Shown: positions 7,687-16,709, counted from the stretch's first letter. The stretch: DNA of 38,714 nucleotides from an uncultured Prevotella sp. (GCA_905236875.1 CAJOQT010000052.1:1-38714), one strand, 5' to 3'. Translations and numbers: made by a program. The notes: a model not told the origin generated them from the letters alone.

Positions 7687-9111
7687 ATGGGTGGATTTTT
7701 CGGCACTATCACAACAAAAGAGTGCATTAATGACCTGTTTTACGGCACAGACTATAATTCTCATTTAGGCACCAAACGTGCCGGTTTGGTAACCTACGAC
7801 GAGGAAAAAGGCTTTAACCGCGCCATCCACAGCTTGGAACGCAACTACTTCCGCTCCCGCTTCGAAGACGAACTCAGCAAATTTGCCGGACGACAGGGCA
7901 TCGGCGTTATCAGCGATACCGACCCACAACCCATCATTGTCAATTCACACCTTGGACGCTACGCCGTTGTTACCGTAGCCAAAATCAACAACCTGCCAGA
8001 GATTGCCAACGAGTTGCTGGCACAACGCATGCACTTCAGTGAGCTCTCTGCCAACAAGATCAACCAGACAGAACTGGTGGCACTGCTCATCAACATGGGA
8101 GAGACTTTCACCGACGGCATCAACCTCGTATATAAGAAGATTGAGGGTTCGTGTTCGATGCTCATCCTGACCGAAGACGGCATCATCGCAGCACGCGACT
8201 TCCTGGGACGCACACCCATCGTCATCGGAGAGAAGGAAGGGGCATTGGCAGTCTCCAGCGAGACGACAGCTTTCCCGAACCTCGACTATCAGGTGCTGCG
8301 CGACATCGGCCCTGGCGAGATAGTACGCCTGAGAGCCAACGGCATCGAAATATTACAGGAGCCCATGAAGTGCGAACAGATCTGTGCCTTCCTCTGGGTT
8401 TATTACGGTTTCCCGTCCAGTGACTACGAAGGCATCAACGTGGAACATGTCCGTGAGAAGAACGGAGAGATGCTGGGAAAAGAAGACGACGTCGATGCAG
8501 ACATTGTCTGCGGCATCCCTGATTCAGGCGTCGGTATGGCACTGGGCTACAGCGCAGGTCACAAGATTCCCTACAAGCGTGCCGTCGTAAAATATACTCC
8601 GACCTGGCCGCGCTCATTCACGCCAGGTACTCAGACGCGCCGAGAACTGGTGGCACGCATGAAACTGGTACCCAATCCTGCCATTCTGAAAGACCAGCGT
8701 ATCGTGTTCTGCGACGACTCCATCGTACGTGGTACACAGCTACGCGACAACGTGAAGACCTTTTTCGACTATGGTGCGAAGGAGGTACATGTTCGCATCT
8801 CCTGTCCCCCACTCGTCTATGGCTGTCCGTTCATCGGCTTCACATCGTCGAAAAGCGACCTTGAACTCATCACACGCCGCATCATACGCGACTTTGAAGG
8901 CGAGGACTCCATGAACCTGCAGAAGTATGCCACGACAGACTCACCTGAATACCAGCGCATGGTAGAGGAAATCGGCAAGCGACTGGGACTGACGAGCGTC
9001 AAGTTTGCCAAACTGGAGAACCTCATTGAAAGCATCGGTCTGCCGAAATGCAAGATATGCACCCACTGCTTCGACGGTACCGGCTATTGTCATGCAGAAG
9101 CTGACGATTGA
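7687..9111 (+). CDS. PurF-like amidophosphoribosyltransferase lacking the N-terminal cysteine
   Basis: 474 residues with the two-domain PurF layout: an N-terminal Ntn/class-II glutaminase-like domain (1-~240) and a C-terminal phosphoribosyltransferase domain with the PRPP loop FCDDSIVRGTQ (Asp343-Asp344). C-terminal cysteines in CKICTHCF, with an earlier Cys-rich SCPPLVYGCPF, resemble the Fe-S ligands of Bacillus-type PurF. Active class-II glutaminases begin Met-Cys-Gly, the Cys becoming the nucleophile. This one begins Met-Gly-Gly-Phe-Phe-Gly, with no Cys codon just upstream, so it cannot use glutamine in the known way. It may be ammonia-dependent, partner with another glutaminase, or have a different role. 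From memory, Bacteroides carry a similar MGGFFG paralogue besides a normal purF. It is followed after 55 bases by the isomerase-like gene. Confidence 0.85.
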   Translation: MGGFFGTITTKECINDLFYGTDYNSHLGTKRAGLVTYDEEKGFNRAIHSLERNYFRSRFEDELSKFAGRQGIGVISDTDPQPIIVNSHLGRYAVVTVAKINNLPEIANELLAQRMHFSELSANKINQTELVALLINMGETFTDGINLVYKKIEGSCSMLILTEDGIIAARDFLGRTPIVIGEKEGALAVSSETTAFPNLDYQVLRDIGPGEIVRLRANGIEILQEPMKCEQICAFLWVYYGFPSSDYEGINVEHVREKNGEMLGKEDDVDADIVCGIPDSGVGMALGYSAGHKIPYKRAVVKYTPTWPRSFTPGTQTRRELVARMKLVPNPAILKDQRIVFCDDSIVRGTQLRDNVKTFFDYGAKEVHVRISCPPLVYGCPFIGFTSSKSDLELITRRIIRDFEGEDSMNLQKYATTDSPEYQRMVEEIGKRLGLTSVKFAKLENLIESIGLPKCKICTHCFDGTGYCHAEADD

Positions 9112-9139
9112 GATTTGAAATCTGAAATATCATAATCCT
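9112..9139. repeat. Degenerate 7-bp array after the purF-like stop
   Basis: Heptamers GATTTGA, AATCTGA, AATATCA begin on the base after the TGA stop (9109-9111). They are degenerate, but the 7-base phase is kept. Confidence 0.5.
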
Positions 9140-9166
9140 ACGTCTATTGTTTAACACTTTTCGTTT

Positions 9167-10318
9167 ATGAATATCGGCCTATATACACTAACATCCGCAC
9201 TACACGATGAACAAGCTGTCAGTGCAGTAAGAAATGAGTTCCTGAACAATATCAATGTCACCTTCGATTTCAAGGGTGACGACTACGACGACTTCGGTTG
9301 CCAGCCCCTCAGCATCATCTATGTATGCACAGGAGGCACGGAAGGTATCTTCCGGCAACTGCTACCACAACTCCGGAACCGCTACCACAAACCGTTTTAT
9401 CTGCTGGCATCAGGCAAGAGCAACTCTCTGGCAGCTTCCCTGGAGATATTGTCCTATCTCCGCCAACAGAACCTGAAGGGAGAAATCATACATGGAAGTG
9501 CCGAATACATCACCCGTCGCCTCAACCTGCTACAGCAGACGGCAGCCGCCAGACAACAGCTTGAAGGATGCCGGCTGGGAGTGATTGGCGCGCCATCCGA
9601 CTGGCTCATCTCCAGCCATGCAGACTACAATGCAATAGAACACCGGCTGGGCATCAAGCTCATCGACATCCCCATCAGCGAACTGCTGGAAGCCATCGGT
9701 GATTCACAGCCGGACACCGACCGGATATACGAGGCACTAAAGGCACTCATCGACCACTATCAACTGCAAGGTTTCACGCTACGCTGCTTCGACCTTCTCA
9801 CTGCTATCCGCAATACAGGCTGCCTCCCATTGGCCAGACTGAATGCCGAAGGCTATGTGGCTGGCTGTGAAGGTGATGTGCCTGCCATGCTCTCGATGAT
9901 GATTGCGCGTTCACTGACGGACTACTCCGGCTTCCAGGCTAACCCTGCCACCATCGACCCGGAGACAGGCGAGATACTCTTTGCCCACTGCACCATTCCC
10001 CTCAACATGGTGGAACGCTACGAGCTGGACACCCACTTCGAATCAGGCATCGGCACCGCTATCAGAGGCTACATGCAGGAAGGTCCAGTAACGATATTTA
10101 AAGTCTCTGGTGACCTGACACGCCATTTCATTGCCGAGGGAGAACTCATACGTAATCAGGCCAAGCCTGACCTCTGTCGTACGCAGCAAGTTATCCGTTT
10201 GAATGACAGGCAGCAAACCGCCTATTTCCTGACAGAACCCATCGGCAACCATCACATCATCCTGAAAGGACACCATCAGGCACTGCTTGAAGAACTGTTG
10301 AAAACCACCAACTGTTAG
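9167..10318 (+). CDS. L-fucose/L-arabinose isomerase-like protein
   Basis: 383 residues, no signal peptide, so cytoplasmic. The N-terminal half has a Rossmann-like pattern (IIYVCTGGTEGIFRQLLPQL, then GCRLGVIGAPSDWLIS). The C-terminal half has AGCEGDVPAMLSMMIA and a downstream AHCTIPLNMVE, corresponding to the metal-ligand Glu/Asp and following region of FucI/AraA-type isomerases. True FucI and AraA are larger (about 500-590 residues), so this is a short relative; substrate unknown. It is followed after 15 bases by a sugar O-acetyltransferase, which suggests a shared role in sugar handling (inference). Confidence 0.65.
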   Translation: MNIGLYTLTSALHDEQAVSAVRNEFLNNINVTFDFKGDDYDDFGCQPLSIIYVCTGGTEGIFRQLLPQLRNRYHKPFYLLASGKSNSLAASLEILSYLRQQNLKGEIIHGSAEYITRRLNLLQQTAAARQQLEGCRLGVIGAPSDWLISSHADYNAIEHRLGIKLIDIPISELLEAIGDSQPDTDRIYEALKALIDHYQLQGFTLRCFDLLTAIRNTGCLPLARLNAEGYVAGCEGDVPAMLSMMIARSLTDYSGFQANPATIDPETGEILFAHCTIPLNMVERYELDTHFESGIGTAIRGYMQEGPVTIFKVSGDLTRHFIAEGELIRNQAKPDLCRTQQVIRLNDRQQTAYFLTEPIGNHHIILKGHHQALLEELLKTTNC

Positions 10319-10333
10319 ACGCTCACTTTACAC

Positions 10334-10903
10334 ATGACAGAGAAAGAAAAAATGCTGGCTGGCAAACTCTATTCTGCCGTCGATGCCGAATTATTGAAAG
10401 AACTGAACGAAGTCAAGGACATCATTCATGAGTATAATTCCCTAAAGCCTTCAGAGCGCCAGAAACGTCTGCAGATGTTAAAGAGCATTCTGGGATATTC
10501 CGCTGACGACGAAGTGTTTATCAACCAGCCTTTCTATTGTGACTACGGCAAGCACATTAGCGTTGGAAAGCGTTTCTTTGCCAATTTCAACTTCACCGTT
10601 CTCGACGAAGCTTATGTCACCATCGGCGACGACTGTTTCGTTGGTCCCAATGTCAGCATCTACACCGCCTGTCACAGTACCGATCCTGAAGAGCGCAACA
10701 GCCGTCAGGAATGGGCACTACCCGTCAACATCGGAAATAATGTGTGGATTGGCGGCAGCGTCACCATCCTACCAGGCGTCACCATCGGCGACAACGTCAC
10801 CATCGGTGCCGGCTCCGTCGTCGTCAGCGACATCCCGTCAGACAGCGTCGCTGTGGGTAATCCCTGTAAAGTCATCAAGAAAATCGGTTATCGAAAACTT
10901 TGA
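10334..10903 (+). CDS. Sugar O-acetyltransferase (maltose/galactoside acetyltransferase family)
   Basis: 189 residues, typical length. The N-terminal Mac domain begins MTEKEKMLAGKLYSAVDAEL; from about residue 60 there are left-handed beta-helix hexapeptide repeats (ISVGKRFFANFNFTVLD, VTIGDDCFVGPNVSIYT, VNIGNNVWIGGSVTILPGVTIG, VTIGAGSVV). The catalytic His is in YTACHSTDP (His114). It transfers acetyl from acetyl-CoA to a sugar hydroxyl in the cytoplasm; the physiological acceptor is usually unknown. It is the last gene of the purF-like / isomerase-like run, 15 bases after its neighbour, and ends 32 bases before the convergent AlkZ-related gene. Confidence 0.9.
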   Translation: MTEKEKMLAGKLYSAVDAELLKELNEVKDIIHEYNSLKPSERQKRLQMLKSILGYSADDEVFINQPFYCDYGKHISVGKRFFANFNFTVLDEAYVTIGDDCFVGPNVSIYTACHSTDPEERNSRQEWALPVNIGNNVWIGGSVTILPGVTIGDNVTIGAGSVVVSDIPSDSVAVGNPCKVIKKIGYRKL

Positions 10904-10935
10904 GTATCCTCATATAACCCTTCAACTTCATACAA

Positions 10936-11610
10936 CTACCCGATAAGTTTCTGGAGTTGCCAGTCTGTGGCTTCAGGCAGAATCTTCCTGAAATGCTCCA
11001 TCAGACGGCGATATGATTCCAGAGGCGTATGCGGACACTGACAACACTCCCGTCCGAAAAGCGTTTCCGGGGTTGTCAACAGCGACCACCCCCAACCATA
11101 TTCCCGGCCATGCTTATCTACAGGATAGACGAAATCCTCTGTAACGATATAGCAGCCCATCTGCAAACGGGTGACGTAGCCGTCGAACTTACTACGCATC
11201 TTCGTACCGTCAAAACCACAAGCCGCTCGCAACTCACGAGTAATCAGGCTGCCGTTTTCCTGCAGCGTCTTCAGGATAGCGTCCTCAATCGTCCCCTCTT
11301 CAGGCACAGGATGCTTGCTGCGACGGTAGTTATAGAAGTCGGGCCACCACTCACGACTGATGAAACCCGCTTTCTTATCGAAGAACTTGCCATAGACACA
11401 GCTCCCGTCTGTAACAACCGGTCCCTTCCATTTCCATAATGGCCAGTCCCAACCGCCATCAGGAAACACCACATAGCGGCAGTCGTCGGTGACGACCTCT
11501 TCTGCCGAAAAACCCCTTACGACACTTTGTAACAGAGGCAGAAAACCCACCTCCTGAATAAATGCCATCAGTCCGGCTGCCGAATAAATTCCTGTTGCTG
11601 GCGTATCCAT
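10936..11610 (-). CDS. AlkZ-related protein
   Basis: 224 residues, soluble, no signal peptide. The conserved-looking core includes GTIEDAILKTLQENGSLITRELR, a winged-helix-like segment, and the Trp-rich GWGWSLLTTPETLFG near the C-terminus. The pattern fits the short Bacteroidales proteins called AlkZ-related, distant from the AlkZ/YcaQ DNA glycosylases that open interstrand crosslinks. Catalytic activity is not established: the full-length AlkZ QxQ or QxD motif is not evident. It lies directly after the D-hydroxyacid dehydrogenase gene on the same strand (7-base gap), so the two are probably co-transcribed. Confidence 0.55.
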   Translation of the reverse strand: MDTPATGIYSAAGLMAFIQEVGFLPLLQSVVRGFSAEEVVTDDCRYVVFPDGGWDWPLWKWKGPVVTDGSCVYGKFFDKKAGFISREWWPDFYNYRRSKHPVPEEGTIEDAILKTLQENGSLITRELRAACGFDGTKMRSKFDGYVTRLQMGCYIVTEDFVYPVDKHGREYGWGWSLLTTPETLFGRECCQCPHTPLESYRRLMEHFRKILPEATDWQLQKLIG

Positions 11611-11617
11611 ATCTTAA

Positions 11618-12646
11618 TTATGAAACCACATTGATAGGACTACCCGCAGCAAACGCCTTGACATTGCCGACGGCAATAGCAACCAGACGGATTCGTGCCT
11701 CAAGCGATGCCCATGCTATATGTGGAGTGATGTATGCATTCTTACATGACAGCAGCGGATTATCTGCCTTAGGAGGCTCTTCTGTCAGCACGTCGGCACA
11801 GAATGCCTTCAGACGATTTCCGTTAAGTGCATCGGCAACATCCTGATCGTTCACCAACGGTCCACGACCCGTATTGATCAGGATGGCCGTAGGCTTCATC
11901 ATTTGAAGTGTCTGACGATTTATCAGATGCTTGGTAGCAGGAGTCAGCGGACAATGCAAACTGACGATATCACTCTCGGCAAGCAACTCATCCATCGCCC
12001 TCTTTCCAATATACGACGGCAATTGGTCGGCAGGCTTGCTGGTAAATGCCAGCACCTTCATGCCAAACGCATTGGCGATGGCTGCCACACGCTGGCCGAT
12101 ATTACCAAGTCCTATGATGCCGAAGATCTTTCCTGCCAACTCTGTCAAGGGTGTTTCCCAATAGCAGAAGTCAGGACTGGCAGTCCATTGTCCCTTACGG
12201 TTAAGGCTGGCATATCGCTCCGTATGGTTGGTGACGGTCAGCAGATGAGAGAATACCATCTGTGCTACACTCTCCGTGCTGTAGGCAGGAACGTTGGTAA
12301 CGATGATGCCACGCTCTCTGGCGGCCTCCAGATCTACGACATTATATCCCGTAGCCAGCACACCGATGTACTTCAACTTGGGCAGTTGCTCTATCTCCTG
12401 TCGTCCAAGCAACACCTTGTTGGTCAGTACTATTTCAGCATCTTTGGCACGCTGCACCGTGTCCTCGGGCCTCGTACGGTCATATACTGTCAATGCTCCC
12501 AATTCCTTGAGCCCGTCCCAGGAAAGACCATCTGAACCGGTATTGTCTTCGTTATTCACGACCAGGTTATCCAGACATGTCTGGCAACACTCACTACTCC
12601 GTCCGATTGACGTATAGCTGTCAAGTATTACAATGTTCAATTTCAT
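11618..12646 (-). CDS. D-2-hydroxyacid dehydrogenase (glycerate/hydroxypyruvate type) with an N-terminal insertion
   Basis: 342 residues. NAD-dependent family oxidising D-2-hydroxy acids or reducing 2-oxo acids. The dinucleotide loop is GIIGLGNIGQRVA; the catalytic Arg is in LINTGRGPLV, the Glu in DVLTEEPP and the His in YITPHIAWAS. An in-frame TTG at 12658 is possible, but the ATG at 12646 (MKLNIVILDSYTS) fits the family start. Oddity: homologues typically go from the first strand (LDGYT) almost directly to LSW-GLK, while here about 23 extra residues (roughly 16-39, with three Cys) intervene, encoded by DNA holding a perfect 14-bp palindrome. The rest is colinear, so the enzyme is probably active. 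Confidence 0.88.
   Translation of the reverse strand: MKLNIVILDSYTSIGRSSECCQTCLDNLVVNNEDNTGSDGLSWDGLKELGALTVYDRTRPEDTVQRAKDAEIVLTNKVLLGRQEIEQLPKLKYIGVLATGYNVVDLEAARERGIIVTNVPAYSTESVAQMVFSHLLTVTNHTERYASLNRKGQWTASPDFCYWETPLTELAGKIFGIIGLGNIGQRVAAIANAFGMKVLAFTSKPADQLPSYIGKRAMDELLAESDIVSLHCPLTPATKHLINRQTLQMMKPTAILINTGRGPLVNDQDVADALNGNRLKAFCADVLTEEPPKADNPLLSCKNAYITPHIAWASLEARIRLVAIAVGNVKAFAAGSPINVVS
12571..12584. repeat. 14-bp perfect palindrome in the dehydrogenase insertion
   Basis: CCAGACATGTCTGG is its own reverse complement. It sits in the middle of the segment encoding the extra N-terminal residues of the dehydrogenase. Confidence 0.7.
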
Positions 12647-12707
12647 AATAAATCTCAAAATCGGTTACAAAAATACACATAAATATGCAGAATTCATAAT
12701 AAATGAC

Positions 12708-12715
12708 TATCTTTG
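12708..12715 (+). promoter_or_regulatory. -7 box for the GH2 gene
   Basis: TATCTTTG fits TAnnTTTG, 56 bases before the ATG at 12772. A clear -33 is lacking. Confidence 0.5.
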
Positions 12716-12771
12716 CTGCTGGATTTTATTCGCTTTTCACAGAAAAGTACATTATTTAGGAAAAAAGCCTG

Positions 12772-14595
12772 ATGAAAAAAACGATTTTACTGCTAACCGC
12801 ATTGCTCGTCACACTATCGGGCGAGCTGTCCGCACAGAGGGAAGTGCCGGCTCCACAGAACGTTTATACCCGAAAGAGCCTGTCACTCAATGGCGACTGG
12901 AACTATTTTGCTGATGTCCAGGAACAGGGATATTACGACTACCGCATGAATCCTACTCCTTGGGGCTTCTTCCTGAACGCCAAGCCGCAACAGCCGTCAG
13001 ACCTCATAGAGTACGACTTCGACGCATGTCCCACGATGCACGTGCCAGGCGACTGGAATACCCAGGATGAACAACTGTTCCTCTACGAGGGAACGGTGTG
13101 GCTGAAACGGGACTTTGATATCGTAAATCTCAAATCCTCAGAACGTCAATTGCTTTATTTTGGTGCCGTGAACTACGAGGCCATTGTCTATGTCAACGGT
13201 AAGAAGGCCGGCCGGCATGTGGGCGGATTCACGCCATTCTGCTTCGACGTGACCGGTCTGGTGAACGAGGGAAAGAATTTCGTCATCGTAAAGGTCGATA
13301 ACAAACGGCATGCCGACAATGTACCCACACAGATCTTCGACTGGTGGAACTACGGCGGCATTACCCGCGATGTATTGCTGCTCACCACTGGCGAGACCTA
13401 CATCGAGGACTACACATTAAGCCTCGCGCCTTCCCCGCAAGGAAAAAAGAGACGCACGATAGATTTCTCCCTGTCACTGAATCAGGAAAAAGCCGGACAG
13501 GAAGTCACGCTCTCCATTCCTGAACTGAAAATAAACCAGAAGTTCGTAACCGGTGCTGACGGTCGCATCAGCTCTCAACTTTCAACTCTCAGCTCTAAAC
13601 TGATCCTTTGGTCGCCTGAAACACCCAAACTCTATACCGTTGAGATAACCTGTGGCGATGAGCTGATCAGGGACGAGATAGGTTTCCGAACCATTGAGAC
13701 ATGCGGCCGACAGCTGTTGCTCAACGGCAAGCCCATCTTCCTGCGAGGTGTCTGCGCCCATGAAGAGACGGCCTACACGAGTCGCAGATGCAACAATGCC
13801 AGTGATGCCGACACGCTGCTCAGCTGGGCTCGTGACTTAGGCTGTAACTTCCTACGCCTGGCCCACTATCCCCATAACGAACACGCTGTCCGTGAGGCGG
13901 AACGACAGGGATTCCTACTATGGTCAGAAATTCCCGTCTATTGGACCATCTCGTGGCAGAATGCCGGTACCTATGCCAATGCCGAGCAGCAGCTGCGCGA
14001 CATGATACGCCGGGACCATAACCGTGCCGCCATTATCATCTGGTCATTGGCAAACGAGACACCCCACAGCGATGCCCGCGACCAGTTCCTCAGCCGTCTG
14101 GCAACCACTGCACGCAGCATGGACAGCACCCGTCTCATCTCGATGGCGATGGAGGTGACAGGTGCAGCAAACTACGTAAACCGCCTCAACGACAATATGA
14201 ACAAGTATGTCGATGTCGTCAGCTTCAACCAATACATCGGGTGGTATCGAGACGTAAACGATGCGCCCAAGATGAAATGGGAGATTCCCTACGAAAAGCC
14301 CGTCATTATCAGCGAGTTCGGCGGTGGCGCAAAGGCAGGACTGCACGGCGATAAGGGACAGCGCTGGACAGAGGAATTTCAGGAGAATCTCTACATTGAG
14401 AATCTCGCGATGCTTGAGAAGATCGAGGGACTTGCAGGCACCTGTCCCTGGGTTCTCAAGGACTTCCGTTCGCCTCGTCGTGCCCTGCCTGGCATTCAGG
14501 ATGGCTTTAACCGCAAGGGTCTTGTTTCTGACCAAGGTCAGCGCAAACGTGCCTTCTACGTGTTGCAGGGATGGTACAAAAAGAAAAGACAGTAA
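12772..14595 (+). CDS. Glycoside hydrolase family 2, beta-glucuronidase-like, secreted
   Basis: 607 residues. A signal peptide (ending near LSGELSAQ) directs it to the periplasm or beyond. The order is GH2 sugar-binding jelly roll (about 35-210), Ig-like domain (about 210-315), and TIM barrel (about 318-600). The acid/base Glu429 is in WSLANETPH and the nucleophile Glu515 in IISEFGGG. The C-terminal FNRKG (Asn580, Lys582) matches the N-x-K motif that marks beta-glucuronidases and contacts the glucuronate carboxylate, so glucuronide cleavage is favoured over galactoside. Four perfect-phase heptamers (13573-13600) encode the low-complexity QLSTLSSKL just before the end of the Ig-like domain. 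A histidine kinase gene follows after 17 bases, probably in the same operon. Confidence 0.88.
   Translation: MKKTILLLTALLVTLSGELSAQREVPAPQNVYTRKSLSLNGDWNYFADVQEQGYYDYRMNPTPWGFFLNAKPQQPSDLIEYDFDACPTMHVPGDWNTQDEQLFLYEGTVWLKRDFDIVNLKSSERQLLYFGAVNYEAIVYVNGKKAGRHVGGFTPFCFDVTGLVNEGKNFVIVKVDNKRHADNVPTQIFDWWNYGGITRDVLLLTTGETYIEDYTLSLAPSPQGKKRRTIDFSLSLNQEKAGQEVTLSIPELKINQKFVTGADGRISSQLSTLSSKLILWSPETPKLYTVEITCGDELIRDEIGFRTIETCGRQLLLNGKPIFLRGVCAHEETAYTSRRCNNASDADTLLSWARDLGCNFLRLAHYPHNEHAVREAERQGFLLWSEIPVYWTISWQNAGTYANAEQQLRDMIRRDHNRAAIIIWSLANETPHSDARDQFLSRLATTARSMDSTRLISMAMEVTGAANYVNRLNDNMNKYVDVVSFNQYIGWYRDVNDAPKMKWEIPYEKPVIISEFGGGAKAGLHGDKGQRWTEEFQENLYIENLAMLEKIEGLAGTCPWVLKDFRSPRRALPGIQDGFNRKGLVSDQGQRKRAFYVLQGWYKKKRQ
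13573..13600. repeat. 7-bp tandem array inside the GH2 coding region
   Basis: Four heptamers of the pattern TYTMARC: TCTCAAC, TTTCAAC, TCTCAGC, TCTAAAC. They are in the coding frame and give a Ser/Leu-rich stretch. A looser heptamer run (TATCGTA, AATCTCA, AATCCTC) lies at 13119-13139 in the same gene. Confidence 0.75.
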
Positions 14596-14612
14596 CTTAA
14601 CGAACGAAGACC

Positions 14613-16709
14613 ATGCATTGCCCTACCCTCTTTTATCGTATTGTTTGCTGGCTGGCAGCAGCGCTTGTGCTGATTGCTGTCGCCAGTTGCACAGACCGTC
14701 AACGTCCTTTTGCAATAGAGCGCGATGACTATTATCACGCCGACTCTATCGCGTCTGCCGTTGGCGACGCACGCGATTATCCGCGTCTGTTGGAAGTTGC
14801 CGATAGCCTTGAGAAGAAAGGTGAGCTTCCAAAGGTAAGAGCAATCTTCTACTGTACCGTAGCCTATAATATGCTGGGGCAGCACCGCGAGGCACTGAAC
14901 CTGTACTACAAATTGGCCAACATCGATACAAAGGAACTTACCTGCAGGGCCGACTTCGATGCATATATCTATACTTACAAAGACTACGTGCGCCTGCTTT
15001 GCGACATGAGACGCTACGACCGTGCACTGCGCGAGGCCTACAATGCCGACCGCAAGCTGAAGGCCGCTGGCTACGATTCTTTTGTAAGCCATCACGACAT
15101 CGCTCAGATGATTGGTGAGAGCCAGCTATATCTGGAGCAAGCTGACGAGGCCGCCAACAGCTTCCAAGAGTCACTACGGGGTATGCATAAACGTCTTTCT
15201 ACTAACCACGATCCGATAGACCTGCGTGAGTGCCAGAAAACCATGAACGCCATTGCCAAGGCCTATATCCATACCGGCCGGTATGACGAAGCCACACCAT
15301 GGATACTGCGACAAGACTCACTGTATGCTGCTGCCGACACTCATCCCCGACGAGATTCCGTTTTTGTGGATGAGATGAAAGCAGACATCAACTACAGTAA
15401 AGCACTGCTGGCTCATGCCAAAGGTCACGATGACGAAGCGGAAGGCGCCTATGCCGAGTATCTGGCTACTAAAACTGCCCAACAGCTGGGTAACATTATC
15501 AACAGCAACGAATACCTGATGCAGACCCATCGTTATGAAGAGGCCGCCCGCAACTACATGCTGTTAGACAAGTACCTGCTTGAGAGTGGCTACAAGGCCG
15601 ACATCGAGAACTTAGGGCGATACATGATACCTAAATACCGTGCCAACCTGCTGGCCGGACACATGGACTCTGCCCTCCGTGTCGCCTCCATAGTGGCTCA
15701 ATACTACGACACTGCACTCGTACGGCAGAAGGCAAGCGATGCCCACCTGCTGGCAACCATCTATGACACCGAGGGAAAGGAGCGTCAGATTGCCGAACAG
15801 CGTGCCGAGTTGTCGCAACAGCGTCTGTTTACCGTCGCCATCGTCATGGTTGTTATCATCATATCCTTTTATATCTATACTATCCAGCGACGTAAGGCAT
15901 ACCGCAAGCTTGATGCCACCAACCGGCAGCTCATGCTGGCCAATGAGCGCGCAGAGGAGTCATCGCGCATGAAGACCAAGTTCATCCAGCAGATATCCCA
16001 TGAGGTACGTACACCTCTCAACGTTCTTTCCGGATTCAGTCAGGTGCTGGCCACCCCCGACATCGAGATAGGATATGACGAATTACAGGACATCAGTCAG
16101 AAGATTGTAGATAATAGTGAGCGTATTACCCAACTGGTGGATAAGATGCTCGACTTGAGCATGATATACAGCAATGCAGACATCGAGTGCCACGACCAGG
16201 TAAGCCCTGCCGATGTGGCGGAAAAAGCCATTGATATGAGCGGCATCAGCCAGGCCAAACACCTCGACTTCCAGCTGCAAGTGTCGCCCGAGGCCCAGTC
16301 GCTAACTTTCGTCACCAATCAGAAGTCGGCTGTCAAGGCGTTGGTCCTGCTGCTCGATAATGCCATCAAGTTTACCCACCCCCTGGCATTCACGGGGCGA
16401 AAGAGCAACACCTCCAAAGAGCATGTAAAACTGGACATCAGCGTAAATCAACAACAGGTGATCTTTATGGTCGAGGACACAGGCATCGGTGTCCCGCCAG
16501 AACAGGCAGAAAACATCTTCACTGAATTCGTACAGCTCGACGAGTACTCTGACGGTACAGGCATAGGCATCTCCATTGCCCGTTGGTTGGCACGCCACAT
16601 GAATGGTGACATCAGGCTCGACACCTCTTACACTGCCGGTGCCCGATTTGTGATGTCACTCCCGAAGGATGCCAGTCAAGACCTCTCTGAAAACCTTATT
16701 ACGCAATAG
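14613..16709 (+). CDS. Lipoprotein-signal TPR sensor histidine kinase
   Basis: 698 residues. The N-terminus ends in a lipobox (VLIAVASC), suggesting lipid anchoring or at least export. It is followed by about 370 residues of helical TPR-like repeats as periplasmic sensor, a membrane helix at about 407-427 (LFTVAIVMVVIIISFYIYTI), a short coiled linker, HisKA with the phospho-acceptor His463 in QISHEVRTPLN, and HATPase with N box LLLDNAIKFTH, G1 VEDTGIGVP and G2 GTGIGISIA. No receiver domain or response-regulator gene is attached or adjacent, so it is an orphan kinase here. It probably shares a transcript with the GH2 gene (17-base gap), hinting at sugar-related sensing (inference). An intrinsic terminator overlaps the stop. 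Confidence 0.88.
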   Translation: MHCPTLFYRIVCWLAAALVLIAVASCTDRQRPFAIERDDYYHADSIASAVGDARDYPRLLEVADSLEKKGELPKVRAIFYCTVAYNMLGQHREALNLYYKLANIDTKELTCRADFDAYIYTYKDYVRLLCDMRRYDRALREAYNADRKLKAAGYDSFVSHHDIAQMIGESQLYLEQADEAANSFQESLRGMHKRLSTNHDPIDLRECQKTMNAIAKAYIHTGRYDEATPWILRQDSLYAAADTHPRRDSVFVDEMKADINYSKALLAHAKGHDDEAEGAYAEYLATKTAQQLGNIINSNEYLMQTHRYEEAARNYMLLDKYLLESGYKADIENLGRYMIPKYRANLLAGHMDSALRVASIVAQYYDTALVRQKASDAHLLATIYDTEGKERQIAEQRAELSQQRLFTVAIVMVVIIISFYIYTIQRRKAYRKLDATNRQLMLANERAEESSRMKTKFIQQISHEVRTPLNVLSGFSQVLATPDIEIGYDELQDISQKIVDNSERITQLVDKMLDLSMIYSNADIECHDQVSPADVAEKAIDMSGISQAKHLDFQLQVSPEAQSLTFVTNQKSAVKALVLLLDNAIKFTHPLAFTGRKSNTSKEHVKLDISVNQQQVIFMVEDTGIGVPPEQAENIFTEFVQLDEYSDGTGIGISIARWLARHMNGDIRLDTSYTAGARFVMSLPKDASQDLSENLITQ

